Shown one piece after another: positions 9,116-17,960 of a stretch of 43,499 bases of DNA (positions within the stretch are counted from its first letter, which is position 1; each line of letters opens with the position of its first letter). A model generated the notes under the pieces. It worked only from the letters and a program-made list of their open reading frames with translations, was not told where the DNA came from and did not search any database. The position numbers and the translations under genes were made by a program. The DNA is from Pleurocapsa sp. MO_226.B13 (GTDB taxonomy: Bacteria; Cyanobacteriota; Cyanobacteriia; Cyanobacteriales; Xenococcaceae). The stretch covers positions 1 through 43,499 of the forward strand of contig JASJEI010000039.1 of NCBI GenBank assembly GCA_030064795.1, in the 5' to 3' direction.

Positions 9116-10909
9116 ATGAATCGATTTAATTTAAAAGTTTTTAAAAGGTTTTGGCGGTTAGTAAAACCTTATTGGTTTAGCAATGAAAAATGGGGAGCAA
9201 TTACGATCTTAGTTCTATTGCTGTTACTAACCTTAACCTATACTTTTATTTCTTTGTCGATTACTCGTTTTCAGGGAGATCTGATTTCTGCCTTAACCAA
9301 GCTAGATCGAGAGCGATTTATACGTACTATTTGGATGTTTTTGGGAGTTTTGGCTATTTTCGCGCCTCTGGCTGCCAGTTCTGAATATTTGCAATATAAG
9401 TTAAGCAACTACTGGCGGAGATGGCTAACTCACGATTTTATCAGTCGCTATTTTACTAACCAAGCATTTTACGCCCTAGGTAATTTTAATACCGATGTAG
9501 ATAACCCCGATCAACGTATCGCCGAAGATATTAAATCTTTTACAGAAGAGTCTCTGAGTTTTTTATTAATAATATTTAATTCGCTCTTTCAAATAATTGG
9601 TTATACTGCTTTGATTTGGAATATTCCTCCAAAGGTAACTATTTTAAAATTCGATAATCCCCTGGTAATTTTCAACCTAGAAATCACTAAGATCGCTCCT
9701 TCTATTTTAATTATTTTTCTAATCGCTTATGCAGTTCTGGGAACTTTGATTACAATCGGTATCTTTGGACGCAAACTAGTTAGTATTAATTACGAACAGC
9801 TCAGAAAAGAAGCCAACTTCAGGTTTGGATTGGTGCGTATTCGAGAAAATTCCGAATCAATTGCTTTTTATCGAGGAGAAGCTCAAGAGTCACGCAATTT
9901 AAGACAGCTTTTCAGAGAAGCATTTGAAAACTATAATTCTCTGATCTTTTGGCAAAACTTACTCCTAGTTTTGTTTACTAGTGCTTATGAAAATATTCCC
10001 TATATTCTCCCCGCAATAGTTGTCGCTCCAAGTGTCTTGGCTGGAGATGTAGAGGTGGGAAAAGTAAGAGAGGCACAGATTGCTTTTGCTCAGTTTTTCT
10101 TTTCAATTAATTTAATTGTTTCTCGTTTTCAATATTGGACTGCTTTTGTAGCTGGAATCGATCGACTCTATCTGCTCAAAGAATACTTAGATGATTCTAT
10201 TAAACATAAACAGCAGTCTATATATACTGAAAGAAATAAAATTAATACTATTCAGCAAGAGCGATTAGCTTTAGAAGATTTAACTTTACAAACTCCTAAC
10301 TATCAAAGAACTCTAATTAGAAATTTATCCTTTCATTTACCACGAGGCAAGGGTTTATTAATTGTCGGTGCTAGTGGTTGTGGTAAGAGTTCTTTACTAA
10401 GAGCGATCGCTGGTTTGTGGAATTCTGGTCAAGGGAGGATTTATCGTCCAGATTTATCGAAGATGCTATTTTTACCTCAAAAACCTTATATGATTTTGGG
10501 TTCTTTACGCCGTCAGCTTGCTTATCCCTATGACGATCTAAAGTTTACTGAATCTGAACTCACTCATGCTTTAGATGCAGTTAATTTACCCGATCTGGCG
10601 GAACGTTTTGGTGGTTTAGATGTGGAAAAAGACTGGGATGAAGTACTTTCTCTTGGAGAACAACAAAGATTGGCATTTGCCAGGATTTTAATCAATAAAC
10701 CTAATTATATAATTCTAGACGAGGCGACAAGTGCTTTAGATATTAAAAATGAAGCGAGTCTGTATCGGCATCTAATGAACAACCAGACTACTTTTGTAAG
10801 CGTTGGACATCGTCCTACTTTACTGAGATACCATCATTTTGTATTAGAAATTCTAGAAAATGAAACCTGGAAATTAAAACCAAAGAGTGATTTTTTACCA
10901 AGTAATTAA
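9116..10909 (+). CDS. ABC transporter, fused permease/ATPase (SbmA/BacA or ABCD type)
   Basis: Half-transporter of 597 residues. The membrane domain (about 1-330, ABC_membrane_2 type) has roughly six helices, starting with the hydrophobic run near 27-50. The ATPase domain carries Walker A GASGCGKSS (about 418-426), Q-loop LPQKPYMILGSLR, signature LSLGEQQR (about 511), Walker B YIILDEATSAL (about 530) and the switch His in SVGHRP (about 562). The signature is LSLGE rather than LSGGQ, which is normal for this subfamily. Homologues of this layout move peptides, vitamin B12 or long-chain acyl compounds; the substrate here is unknown. The 376-bp gap after it (10910-11285) has no gene. Confidence 0.93.
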   Translation: MNRFNLKVFKRFWRLVKPYWFSNEKWGAITILVLLLLLTLTYTFISLSITRFQGDLISALTKLDRERFIRTIWMFLGVLAIFAPLAASSEYLQYKLSNYWRRWLTHDFISRYFTNQAFYALGNFNTDVDNPDQRIAEDIKSFTEESLSFLLIIFNSLFQIIGYTALIWNIPPKVTILKFDNPLVIFNLEITKIAPSILIIFLIAYAVLGTLITIGIFGRKLVSINYEQLRKEANFRFGLVRIRENSESIAFYRGEAQESRNLRQLFREAFENYNSLIFWQNLLLVLFTSAYENIPYILPAIVVAPSVLAGDVEVGKVREAQIAFAQFFFSINLIVSRFQYWTAFVAGIDRLYLLKEYLDDSIKHKQQSIYTERNKINTIQQERLALEDLTLQTPNYQRTLIRNLSFHLPRGKGLLIVGASGCGKSSLLRAIAGLWNSGQGRIYRPDLSKMLFLPQKPYMILGSLRRQLAYPYDDLKFTESELTHALDAVNLPDLAERFGGLDVEKDWDEVLSLGEQQRLAFARILINKPNYIILDEATSALDIKNEASLYRHLMNNQTTFVSVGHRPTLLRYHHFVLEILENETWKLKPKSDFLPSN

Positions 10910-11169
10910 TTTTATCTGCTTGGTGTGAATCCAAGACCTAAGTACAGGACAAAAATTGTCAGCATTCCAAAACAGAAGTGTTGAACGATAATAAAAGCAA
11001 TAAACAGACGAAAATAACCTTAAAATTAGTCTAGTTTATTGCCTCAAAATATCTATCAATGTTTGGAGCGAATTTTTCCATTAGTAAGAGCGATCGCGCC
11101 TTCGGATGGTAAAAATAACAAGAATAAATCAGCGGTTGAATAAATACTTTATTGCCCGATTTAATTAGT

Positions 11170-11224
11170 GGTGGGCATCACCAATAAATTCTTGCTTGTA
11201 GTCATAGATTGAAAGATACCCACC
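11170..11224. repeat. Inverted repeat of the GGTGGGCA family
   Basis: GGTGGGCATC at 11170-11179 faces GATACCCACC at 11215-11224 (9 of 10 pairs). Its arms resemble those at 26971-27034 and a lone TGCCCACCCTAC at about 28374. It lies between the convergent ABC transporter and RND genes and may act as a bidirectional terminator. Confidence 0.55.
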
Positions 11225-11285
11225 CTACATTTCTACATTTCAACTGAATATGTCCGCAATCGCGATCGCACTGTTGAACATTTCA

Positions 11286-14200
11286 CTAATAAGAATTGGG
11301 ATCTAGCTTGTAATTAGTAGCCAAATCTACTTCTGCTTCTCGCTCGTCTGAAACTCTACCATTTTTGGTATTAGAACTATTTCCCGAACCTCGATCGCCT
11401 TTGTCGCCTTTGTCGCCTTTGAAATAAGACTCCAGACTTTTAATCAAGATATAGAGAGAAGGAACTAAAAATAGCGATAGGACTGTAGCAAAAAGCATTC
11501 CCCCGAATACTGCCGTACCAAGCGACCACCGACTAGATGCACCCGCACCAGTAGCCACAACCAGGGGATAAAAACCAACCAAACTAGAAATTGCCGTCAT
11601 CAGAATCGGGCGAAAACGTTCTTGTCCTGCCTTAATTGCTGCTTTGACATTATTTAGTCCTTGTTCTTTTAGCTGGTTGGCATATTCCACAATCAGAATT
11701 GCGTTTTTACTAGCTAGACCGATCAGCATTACCAAACCGACCTGAACGTAGACATCATTATTAATGATCGGCCAGATACTACCAGCCTGGAGAATATTAG
11801 CCCGTAACCAGATAGCTGCGATCGCTCCTAGTACTGCTAAGGGTACGGTTAACATAATGATAATCGGATCGACATAGCTTTCGTATTGAGCGGCCAGGAC
11901 CAGAAACGCCATCAATAAGCCCAAGCCAAAGATCAGTGCCGACTGTCCTCCCGCTGATTTTTCTTCTAGGGCTGTACCAGTCCATTCATAACCCAGACTA
12001 GCGGGTAAAATTTGGGCTGCTACTTCTTCCATGGCTTGAATTGCCTGTCCCGTACTATAACCAGGGGCAGGAGAGCCTTGAATTTTGATCGAACGGAACA
12101 GATTGTAGTGGGTGATAGTTTGTGGTCCTGTAAACTCTTCTAACTGTACCAGGGTGCCTAAAGATACTAGATTTCCGTTGGCAGAGGTAACGTAAAGTTT
12201 CTCGATATCTTGAGGGTTAGCGCGGAAATCGCCATCAGCCTGGATATAAACTCGATATTGTCTTTGTCCGAGAACAAAGTCATTGACGTACCTCGAACCC
12301 AGATAGGACTGGAGGGTATCAAAAACATCGTCAATATCGATACCTAAAGCCTTGGCGCGATCGCGATTCACCTCGACTTCAATTTGGGGCGTATTGGCTG
12401 CAAACTGGGTAAAGGCCGAGCCGATCTCTGGTCTTTGGTTGGCAGCAGCAATCATTTTGTTAGCGTTTTCTACCAGTACCGAGATGGGCAAACCTCGGCG
12501 ATCCTGTAACTGGAATTCAAACCCGCCAAAGGTACTCAAACCCCTAACGGGAGGAGCATTAACCGCAAAAGCTCTTGCCCCCGTAATGCTTTGGAATGCG
12601 CCGTTAAGACGACCGAGAATCGAATAAACTGATTGGTCTTGGTTGGGTCTTTCATCCCAAGGTTTGAGCTTACCAAAGACAAAACCGCGATTGCTACCGT
12701 TACCTTCAAAGCCAAAACCACTCAGAGTAAAATAACTCTGGATATCTTCGATTTCGCCGATCTTGTCTCCTACCTGGTCCATAACTTCCTCAGTGTAATT
12801 TAGGGATACACCATCGGGGGCTTGGACGATAGTAAAGAAATAACCCTGGTCTTCTTCGGGAATAAAACCTGTCGGAACCAGGTTGTATAAAAAGTAGGTA
12901 AAGACAATCAGAGCGGTAAAAGCAGCCAAAACAAAGGGACGGACGTACCTTTTCGTCAGAAAAGTAATCGCCTGGGTATACCTAGTGGTAATCCAGCCAA
13001 ATACTTGATTGAACTTATTAAAAAACCAACCCAAAGGGCCAGATCTTTCTTTTGCTGGACGGAGTAAAATCCCCGCCATAGTAGGGGAAAAGGTCAAGGC
13101 GTTGAAAGTCGAAAGGGCGATCGCAAACACAATCGTCAAGGCAAACTGTTTAAAGATTACCCCCGTCGAACCAGGAAAGAAAGACACGGGAATAAATACC
13201 GCAGCCAGTACCAGAGAGGTGGCAATTACCGCCCCACTTAACTCATTCATCGTATCGATAGCAGCAATACGGGGTTTCATCCCTCGTTCTACCTTGGTGG
13301 CGATCGCCTCTACGACGACAATTCCGTCATCCACTACCAACCCTGTAGATAGCACCATCGCAAATAGGGTCAGAGTGTTGATCTGAAAGCTAAAAATATT
13401 CAGGAAGGCAAATGCCCCGATCAAAGATACGGGAATCGCGATCGCGGGAATAATCGTGGTGCGCCAGTCTTGCAAAAAGATGAAAATAATTAAAACTACC
13501 AGTAAAATCGCCTGAATCAGCGTTTTAACCACCTCGATCATCGATACTTCCACAAATTCGGTCGTATCGAGGGCAATTTCATAATTCATTCCTGGAGGAA
13601 AATCTCGAGCTAGTTCGGCGATCGTTTCTTTGACCGCAGTACCCACTTCTAAAGCATTACTACCAGGAAGCTGAAACACCCCCATCCCCACCGCAGGACT
13701 GCCGATAAACTTAGCTGAGGTATCGTAGTTTTCTGCCCCTAATTCGGCACGTCCAACATCCCTTAGCTTAATTAGATTACCGTTTTCTCCCGTACCAACA
13801 ACAAGATTTTCAAACTCTTCGGCACTTTCTAATCTGCCTAAAGCCCGCAGGGTAAACTCAAATCTCTGATTCTCTGGGGCGGGTTGTCTACCAATACTCC
13901 CCGCACCTACCTGAATATTTTGCTCCTGTAGGGCATCGACTACATCCTGAGAGGTTAAGTTACGGGCTGCTAAGGCATCGGGATCGAGCCAGAGACGCAT
14001 GGCATATTGTCTTTCCCCAAAGATGATTGCCCGTCCTACACCTTCAATTCTTCTTACTTGGTCGATGAGATATAGATCGAGATAATTACTCAAAAATAGG
14101 TCGTCATATTCCCCATTTTCGGCATAAAAAGCAATCCCCAGTAACAAGTCTGGGGAAGATTTTTGTACGGTTACACCAGTCTGCTGTACGGATGCTGGTA

Positions 14201-14564
14201 ACTGAGGTTCTGATAAAGCGACTCGGTTTTGAACGTTAACTTGAGCAATGTTGCGGTCTGTATCTGGCGGAAAGGAAACGACAATATTACTGATCCCATC
14301 GTTACTGGTATTAGAAGACATATAGCTCATGTCCTCCACACCGTTGATTTCCCGCTCAATAATGGTAGTGACGTTAGTTTCTGCTGTTTCGGCATCCGCG
14401 CCAATATAAGCAGAAGAAACTTCAACCTGGATCGGTGCAACTTGAGGTAACTGGGAAATGGGCAACATTGGAATGCTGATTCCCCCAACTAGCACGATAA
14501 TTGCTGCACATACCGTCGTCAGTACGGGTCTTTTGATAAAGGTATTGGCGATACTTAGAAGCAT
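11286..14564 (-). CDS. RND efflux pump inner-membrane transporter (HAE1/AcrB type)
   Basis: Proton-driven trimeric pump exporting hydrophobic compounds across the envelope with the adaptor protein encoded just upstream. At 1092 residues it has the full AcrB plan: TM1 at 12-30, porter domain with NVQNRVA, TM4 with the proton-relay pair VVDDGIVVVE (Asp412-Asp413), a second porter half, and TM10 with GLASKNAILIVEYA supplying the relay Lys. The C-terminus after about 1045 is a soluble tail with a short GDKGDKGD repeat created by repeated 9-bp units. Clinically relevant drug specificity cannot be read from sequence. It is separated from the adaptor gene by 231 bp filled with tandem heptamers, unusual within such an operon. 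Confidence 0.96.
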   Translation of the reverse strand: MLLSIANTFIKRPVLTTVCAAIIVLVGGISIPMLPISQLPQVAPIQVEVSSAYIGADAETAETNVTTIIEREINGVEDMSYMSSNTSNDGISNIVVSFPPDTDRNIAQVNVQNRVALSEPQLPASVQQTGVTVQKSSPDLLLGIAFYAENGEYDDLFLSNYLDLYLIDQVRRIEGVGRAIIFGERQYAMRLWLDPDALAARNLTSQDVVDALQEQNIQVGAGSIGRQPAPENQRFEFTLRALGRLESAEEFENLVVGTGENGNLIKLRDVGRAELGAENYDTSAKFIGSPAVGMGVFQLPGSNALEVGTAVKETIAELARDFPPGMNYEIALDTTEFVEVSMIEVVKTLIQAILLVVLIIFIFLQDWRTTIIPAIAIPVSLIGAFAFLNIFSFQINTLTLFAMVLSTGLVVDDGIVVVEAIATKVERGMKPRIAAIDTMNELSGAVIATSLVLAAVFIPVSFFPGSTGVIFKQFALTIVFAIALSTFNALTFSPTMAGILLRPAKERSGPLGWFFNKFNQVFGWITTRYTQAITFLTKRYVRPFVLAAFTALIVFTYFLYNLVPTGFIPEEDQGYFFTIVQAPDGVSLNYTEEVMDQVGDKIGEIEDIQSYFTLSGFGFEGNGSNRGFVFGKLKPWDERPNQDQSVYSILGRLNGAFQSITGARAFAVNAPPVRGLSTFGGFEFQLQDRRGLPISVLVENANKMIAAANQRPEIGSAFTQFAANTPQIEVEVNRDRAKALGIDIDDVFDTLQSYLGSRYVNDFVLGQRQYRVYIQADGDFRANPQDIEKLYVTSANGNLVSLGTLVQLEEFTGPQTITHYNLFRSIKIQGSPAPGYSTGQAIQAMEEVAAQILPASLGYEWTGTALEEKSAGGQSALIFGLGLLMAFLVLAAQYESYVDPIIIMLTVPLAVLGAIAAIWLRANILQAGSIWPIINNDVYVQVGLVMLIGLASKNAILIVEYANQLKEQGLNNVKAAIKAGQERFRPILMTAISSLVGFYPLVVATGAGASSRWSLGTAVFGGMLFATVLSLFLVPSLYILIKSLESYFKGDKGDKGDRGSGNSSNTKNGRVSDEREAEVDLATNYKLDPNSY

Positions 14565-14596
14565 TTTGATTAAGGAATGAGAAGGGACAAGTAAGT

Positions 14597-14624
14597 AGAA
14601 GGCAGAAGGCAGGAGGCAGGAGGC
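14597..14624. repeat. Heptanucleotide tandem repeat (AGAAGGC/AGGAGGC)
   Basis: Two AGAAGGC units are followed by two AGGAGGC units, 33 bp upstream of the RND start codon, on the operon's intergenic side. It is distinct in sequence from the AACTCCG array 60 bp away. Confidence 0.85.
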
Positions 14625-14685
14625 AGGAGTTAGAAATATCTTATTTCTGTTGCTTTTCTCTTTTCCCCTTGCCCTAATCCCTAGT

Positions 14686-14783
14686 AACTCCGAACTCCGA
14701 ACTCCGAACTCCGAACTCCGAACTCCGAACTCCGAACTCCGAACTCCGAACTCCGAACTCCGAACTCCGAACTCCGAACTCCG
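14686..14783. repeat. Heptanucleotide tandem repeat (AACTCCG, 14 perfect copies)
   Basis: Fourteen identical 7-bp units occupy 98 bp between the adaptor and RND genes, with a degenerate AACTACT unit at the end. The perfection implies recent expansion and likely length variation between strains. It also yields an artefactual open frame encoding an ELRTPNS repeat. Confidence 0.97.
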
Positions 14784-14795
14784 AACTACTAATAA

Positions 14796-16133
14796 CTATT
14801 TACTATTTACTGTTTGGCTGGTCACTGTTTCGGTATTGATTGGCGTGCCATCGGCGAGATTGAGGATACCAGAGGTAATTAGTTGCTCCCCTGGTTCTAA
14901 TCCAGAGATGACTTGATAGGATTGACCCTGAATTGCTCCTAATTCGACAGGACGTTGTTCGGCAACCAAAGCTTGATTGCCATCTTCTTGTTCGGCTTCT
15001 TTGGCGACAAAGACAAAGGTTTGACCTCCAATTCGAGATACTGCTTCGGTGGGAATCAGTATTCCTGGTTGTTCTGACCAAATGATTCTGGCTCTGGCAA
15101 AGCTATCGTCTTTGAGTCTGCCGTCATTGTTGATGGCTGCTTTGACTAGGACTGCTTGACTGCTACGATCGGCTCTAGGAGCAATAAAGCTAACGTCTCC
15201 CTCGGCGATCGCTTCACCCTGACGATTGGTAATTTCTACGGGTAAACCGAGTTCTAATTGAGCAGCTTGCTCGATCGGCACGCTAATATTCAGTTCTAAG
15301 GCATTATCTTGGATAATACTGGTTATCTCCTCGCCAATATCGACAAAATCTCCAACTTTGGGTTCTATATTACTGACTACTCCATCTATAGGTGCAGTAA
15401 TGCGATTGAAGCTGAGATTTTCTGAAGCAATATCTACTCTGGTTTCGGCTTGTCTTAAGGCTGCTTCTTCTCCTGCGATCGCCGATCTAGCTGACGCTGC
15501 TCTTTCTCTGCTGGCATTAAGAGCCTTTTGACTCGAATTTAGGGCAGCTTTCAGTGCCTCAGTCTGAGCTTTGGCCGCGTTTATATCCCTGGTACTGTCG
15601 TCTAAAAACTGTTGGGATTCAGCCCCTTGTTCGACCAACATTTTTGCCCTTTCTTGGTTGGTTCTGGCAAGTTCTAACTCGGCTTGTTGCTCTGCTAAAT
15701 CGGCTCTACTTTGTTCTACTGCTGCTTCTGCTGCTGCTACATCCGCTTCTACTGCTCGTAGTTCTGCTTCTGCATTATTCAGATTTGCCTGTTGAATATT
15801 AACCTGGGATCTGGCTGCATCTACTTCTCCTTGCTCTCGGTTGAGTTGAAGCTCGACGATTAAATCTCCTTGTTCTACTGCTTCCCCTTCCTCAACGGCA
15901 ATTTCAATGACTCGTCCATCTACCCTCGGAGCCAGAGCTACTCTTTGTCTGGCTTCTAGGCGACCGACAAATTCGGTACTAGCCCGAACCGTACCATTAT
16001 CTAGAGCTTCTACCTCTACAGAGACGGGAGGTGGTGCTTGAGCTTCGGGTTGCTGACTACCACAGCCTGCGAGTGCCAACAATACCAAAGATACACCCCA
16101 AGCTTTACTAAGGCTCACTACGTTGTGGGACAT
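14796..16133 (-). CDS. RND efflux periplasmic adaptor (membrane fusion protein), lipoprotein
   Basis: Bridges the RND pump to an outer-membrane channel. The signal peptide ends in LLALAGC, so Cys24 should be lipidated. Next come a barrel-sandwich half (about 55-95, ALAPRVDGRVIEIAVEEGEAV-like), a long Ala/Glu-rich alpha-hairpin coiled coil (about 100-235), the second lipoyl half (FNRITAPIDGVVSN), a beta-barrel and a membrane-proximal domain ending in TSGILNLADGTPI. The 445-residue length is normal with a somewhat long hairpin. It is first in the operon with the RND gene and divergent from an HxlR regulator 94 bp away. No TolC gene is in the window. Confidence 0.95.
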   Translation of the reverse strand: MSHNVVSLSKAWGVSLVLLALAGCGSQQPEAQAPPPVSVEVEALDNGTVRASTEFVGRLEARQRVALAPRVDGRVIEIAVEEGEAVEQGDLIVELQLNREQGEVDAARSQVNIQQANLNNAEAELRAVEADVAAAEAAVEQSRADLAEQQAELELARTNQERAKMLVEQGAESQQFLDDSTRDINAAKAQTEALKAALNSSQKALNASRERAASARSAIAGEEAALRQAETRVDIASENLSFNRITAPIDGVVSNIEPKVGDFVDIGEEITSIIQDNALELNISVPIEQAAQLELGLPVEITNRQGEAIAEGDVSFIAPRADRSSQAVLVKAAINNDGRLKDDSFARARIIWSEQPGILIPTEAVSRIGGQTFVFVAKEAEQEDGNQALVAEQRPVELGAIQGQSYQVISGLEPGEQLITSGILNLADGTPINTETVTSQTVNSK

Positions 16134-16199
16134 AACAATATAAATAAATAATTAAAATCTTGACTATAATATGACGCAAAAAGACTCTTTTTAACAAGT

Positions 16200-16226
16200 A
16201 GGTACGGAATAGTAATATAGTTACCT
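16200..16226. promoter_or_regulatory. Candidate HxlR operator between efflux adaptor and regulator
   Basis: The half-sites AGGTA (16200-16204) and TACCT (16222-16226) form an inverted repeat with a 17-nt spacer immediately before the regulator ATG at 16228. HxlR-family dimers bind such spaced dyads next to divergent target genes. The 94-bp gap also holds TTGACT and TATAAT-like segments. This is positional inference. Confidence 0.35.
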
Positions 16227-16227
16227 T

Positions 16228-16638
16228 ATGGTTTCCTCAAATGAACAAGAACCCTTACTGAATAAAGGCTGTCCCTTGCGCCAAGTAATTAACATCATTG
16301 GTGATAAATGGACTTTGCCAGTTTTGTATGTTTTGACTCAAGGCACAAAAAGATATAGCGAACTACAGCACGAAATACCTGGGATCTCCAAAAAGATGTT
16401 GACTCAAACGTTAAGAAGACTGGAGTCAGACAAGATTGTAAAGCGAAAAGTTTATCCCGTCGTCCCCCCGAAGACAGAGTACAATCTAACTGTTTTTGGG
16501 AAAAAGTTAATTGAGCCATTGGAAGTACTGGCAAACTGGGCCGAAGTACATCAAGTAGAATTACAGTCAATCTGCGATCGCCGAAACCAAAATAGTTCTA
16601 AGCAAAAAGGCAAAAGCAACCAACAACAGGCAAAATAA
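16228..16638 (+). CDS. HxlR-family winged-helix transcriptional regulator
   Basis: A 136-residue DNA-binding protein. The HxlR core spans about 10-110: CPLRQVINIIGDKWTLPVL with the conserved Cys, the recognition segment YSELQHEIPGISKKMLTQTLRRLE, and the wing with KRKVYPVVPPKTEYNLT. A charged Lys/Gln-rich tail (115-136) probably is disordered. Members often sense electrophiles or oxidants through the N-terminal Cys. Divergent placement against the efflux adaptor gene suggests that it controls the pump. It is followed by a separate gene after about 50 bp. Confidence 0.92.
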   Translation: MVSSNEQEPLLNKGCPLRQVINIIGDKWTLPVLYVLTQGTKRYSELQHEIPGISKKMLTQTLRRLESDKIVKRKVYPVVPPKTEYNLTVFGKKLIEPLEVLANWAEVHQVELQSICDRRNQNSSKQKGKSNQQQAK

Positions 16639-16690
16639 AGGTTAGGCTACAGTTATGTTCTCTTCCAATAGATTTAGATACTAGTTAGAT

Positions 16691-17857
16691 ATGAAGTTTG
16701 GCGCATTCAAATTATTCGATCGCTCTGGCGTGGGTTTATCTGTGATGAATCTCTACATCATCAAAGAATTAGCCCTGCCGTTTTTATTTGGAATGGGAAT
16801 TTTTACCTCTTTGGGTTTGTCTATCGGTGCGGTATTTGAATTAGTTCGTAAGGTTACAGATTCGGGATTGCCTTGGGGGGTGGCATTCCAGGTTTTGATT
16901 CTCAGGATGCCTGAATTTATCGTGTTTGCTTTCCCCATGTCGATTTTGTTGGCGACTTTGATGGCTTATAGTCGTCTATCGAGCGATAGCGAACTAATCG
17001 CCTTGCGCAGTATTGGGGTAAGTATGTACCGCTTAATTTTACCCGCGATCGCTTTTAGTTTGTGTGTTGTAGCGATCACTTTTTTCTTTAACAACTTTGT
17101 TGCTCCTGCTGCCAATTATCAGGCTTCGGTTACTTTAAAGCAAGCACTAGGGAAAACTCGTCCCAACTTTGAAACCAAGAATATTTTATTTGATGAATAT
17201 AACGATGTTCAAACCGAAGATGGACGTACCAAAGAAGTCCTAACCAGATTGTTTTATGCCGAAGAGTTTGACGGCGAACAGATGAAAAACCTCACAGTAC
17301 TAGACCGCTCGCGTCGATCTGTCAGCCAAATTGTCACCGCACGGTCTGCTAAGTGGAATGTGCTAGAAAATATTTGGGATTTTTACGATGGAACAATCTA
17401 CATCGTCGGTGTAGATGGCGGTTATAACAACGTAGTACATTTTCAACATCAACAGCTAGCACTACCTCAAACTGCTTTCGATCTTACCAAAAGAGGTAAA
17501 AAGACTAACGAAATGAATATCTTTGAAGCACGAGAATATTTAAAAATAGTCAAACACAGTGTCGATATTCAAAGAGTCCGTAAATGGCAAGTGCGCATTC
17601 AAGAAAAAATAGCGATTCCCTTTGCCTGTTTGGTCTTTGCCCTGATTGGTGCTGCACTGGGAGTCAAACCACAAAACTCTGGGAAAGCTACTAGTTTTGG
17701 GATTTGTATTGGACTGATTTTCGCCTATTATCTCTTGTCTTTTATCTGCCAATCTCTAGGAATTTCAGGTGTTATTCCTCCCTGGGTTGCAGCCTGGTTA
17801 CCCAATTTTCTCGGTTTGGGTGCGGCCAGCGGTTTATTAGCTCAGTCTATTGATTAG
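16691..17857 (+). CDS. LptF/LptG-family lipopolysaccharide export permease
   Basis: Membrane component of the LptBFG-type ABC exporter that extracts LPS from the inner membrane. The layout is the family standard: TM segments near 23-45, 60-85 and 102-125, a periplasmic beta-jellyroll domain (about 140-285), then three C-terminal TMs (about 300-385). Typical segments are YIIKELALPFLFG, LSSDSELIALRSIGVS and KIAIPFACLVFALIGAALG. The 388 residues are the usual length. Cyanobacteria commonly encode one such subunit, so F versus G cannot be assigned. The ATPase gene is not in the window. Confidence 0.93.
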   Translation: MKFGAFKLFDRSGVGLSVMNLYIIKELALPFLFGMGIFTSLGLSIGAVFELVRKVTDSGLPWGVAFQVLILRMPEFIVFAFPMSILLATLMAYSRLSSDSELIALRSIGVSMYRLILPAIAFSLCVVAITFFFNNFVAPAANYQASVTLKQALGKTRPNFETKNILFDEYNDVQTEDGRTKEVLTRLFYAEEFDGEQMKNLTVLDRSRRSVSQIVTARSAKWNVLENIWDFYDGTIYIVGVDGGYNNVVHFQHQQLALPQTAFDLTKRGKKTNEMNIFEAREYLKIVKHSVDIQRVRKWQVRIQEKIAIPFACLVFALIGAALGVKPQNSGKATSFGICIGLIFAYYLLSFICQSLGISGVIPPWVAAWLPNFLGLGAASGLLAQSID

Positions 17858-17960
17858 TAGTTATAAATACAATTTCTCGAAAATAGCTAGATAGATCGTT
17901 GAAATGGTTAAAGGTTAAAGGAAAAAGGGGAAAGGCTTATTCTACAAAGCTTTCTTCTGG

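Noticed and set aside
14650..14916. ORF with ELRTPNS repeats
   Set aside because: It is an artefact of the AACTCCG tandem array overlapping the adaptor gene's 3' end on the other strand.
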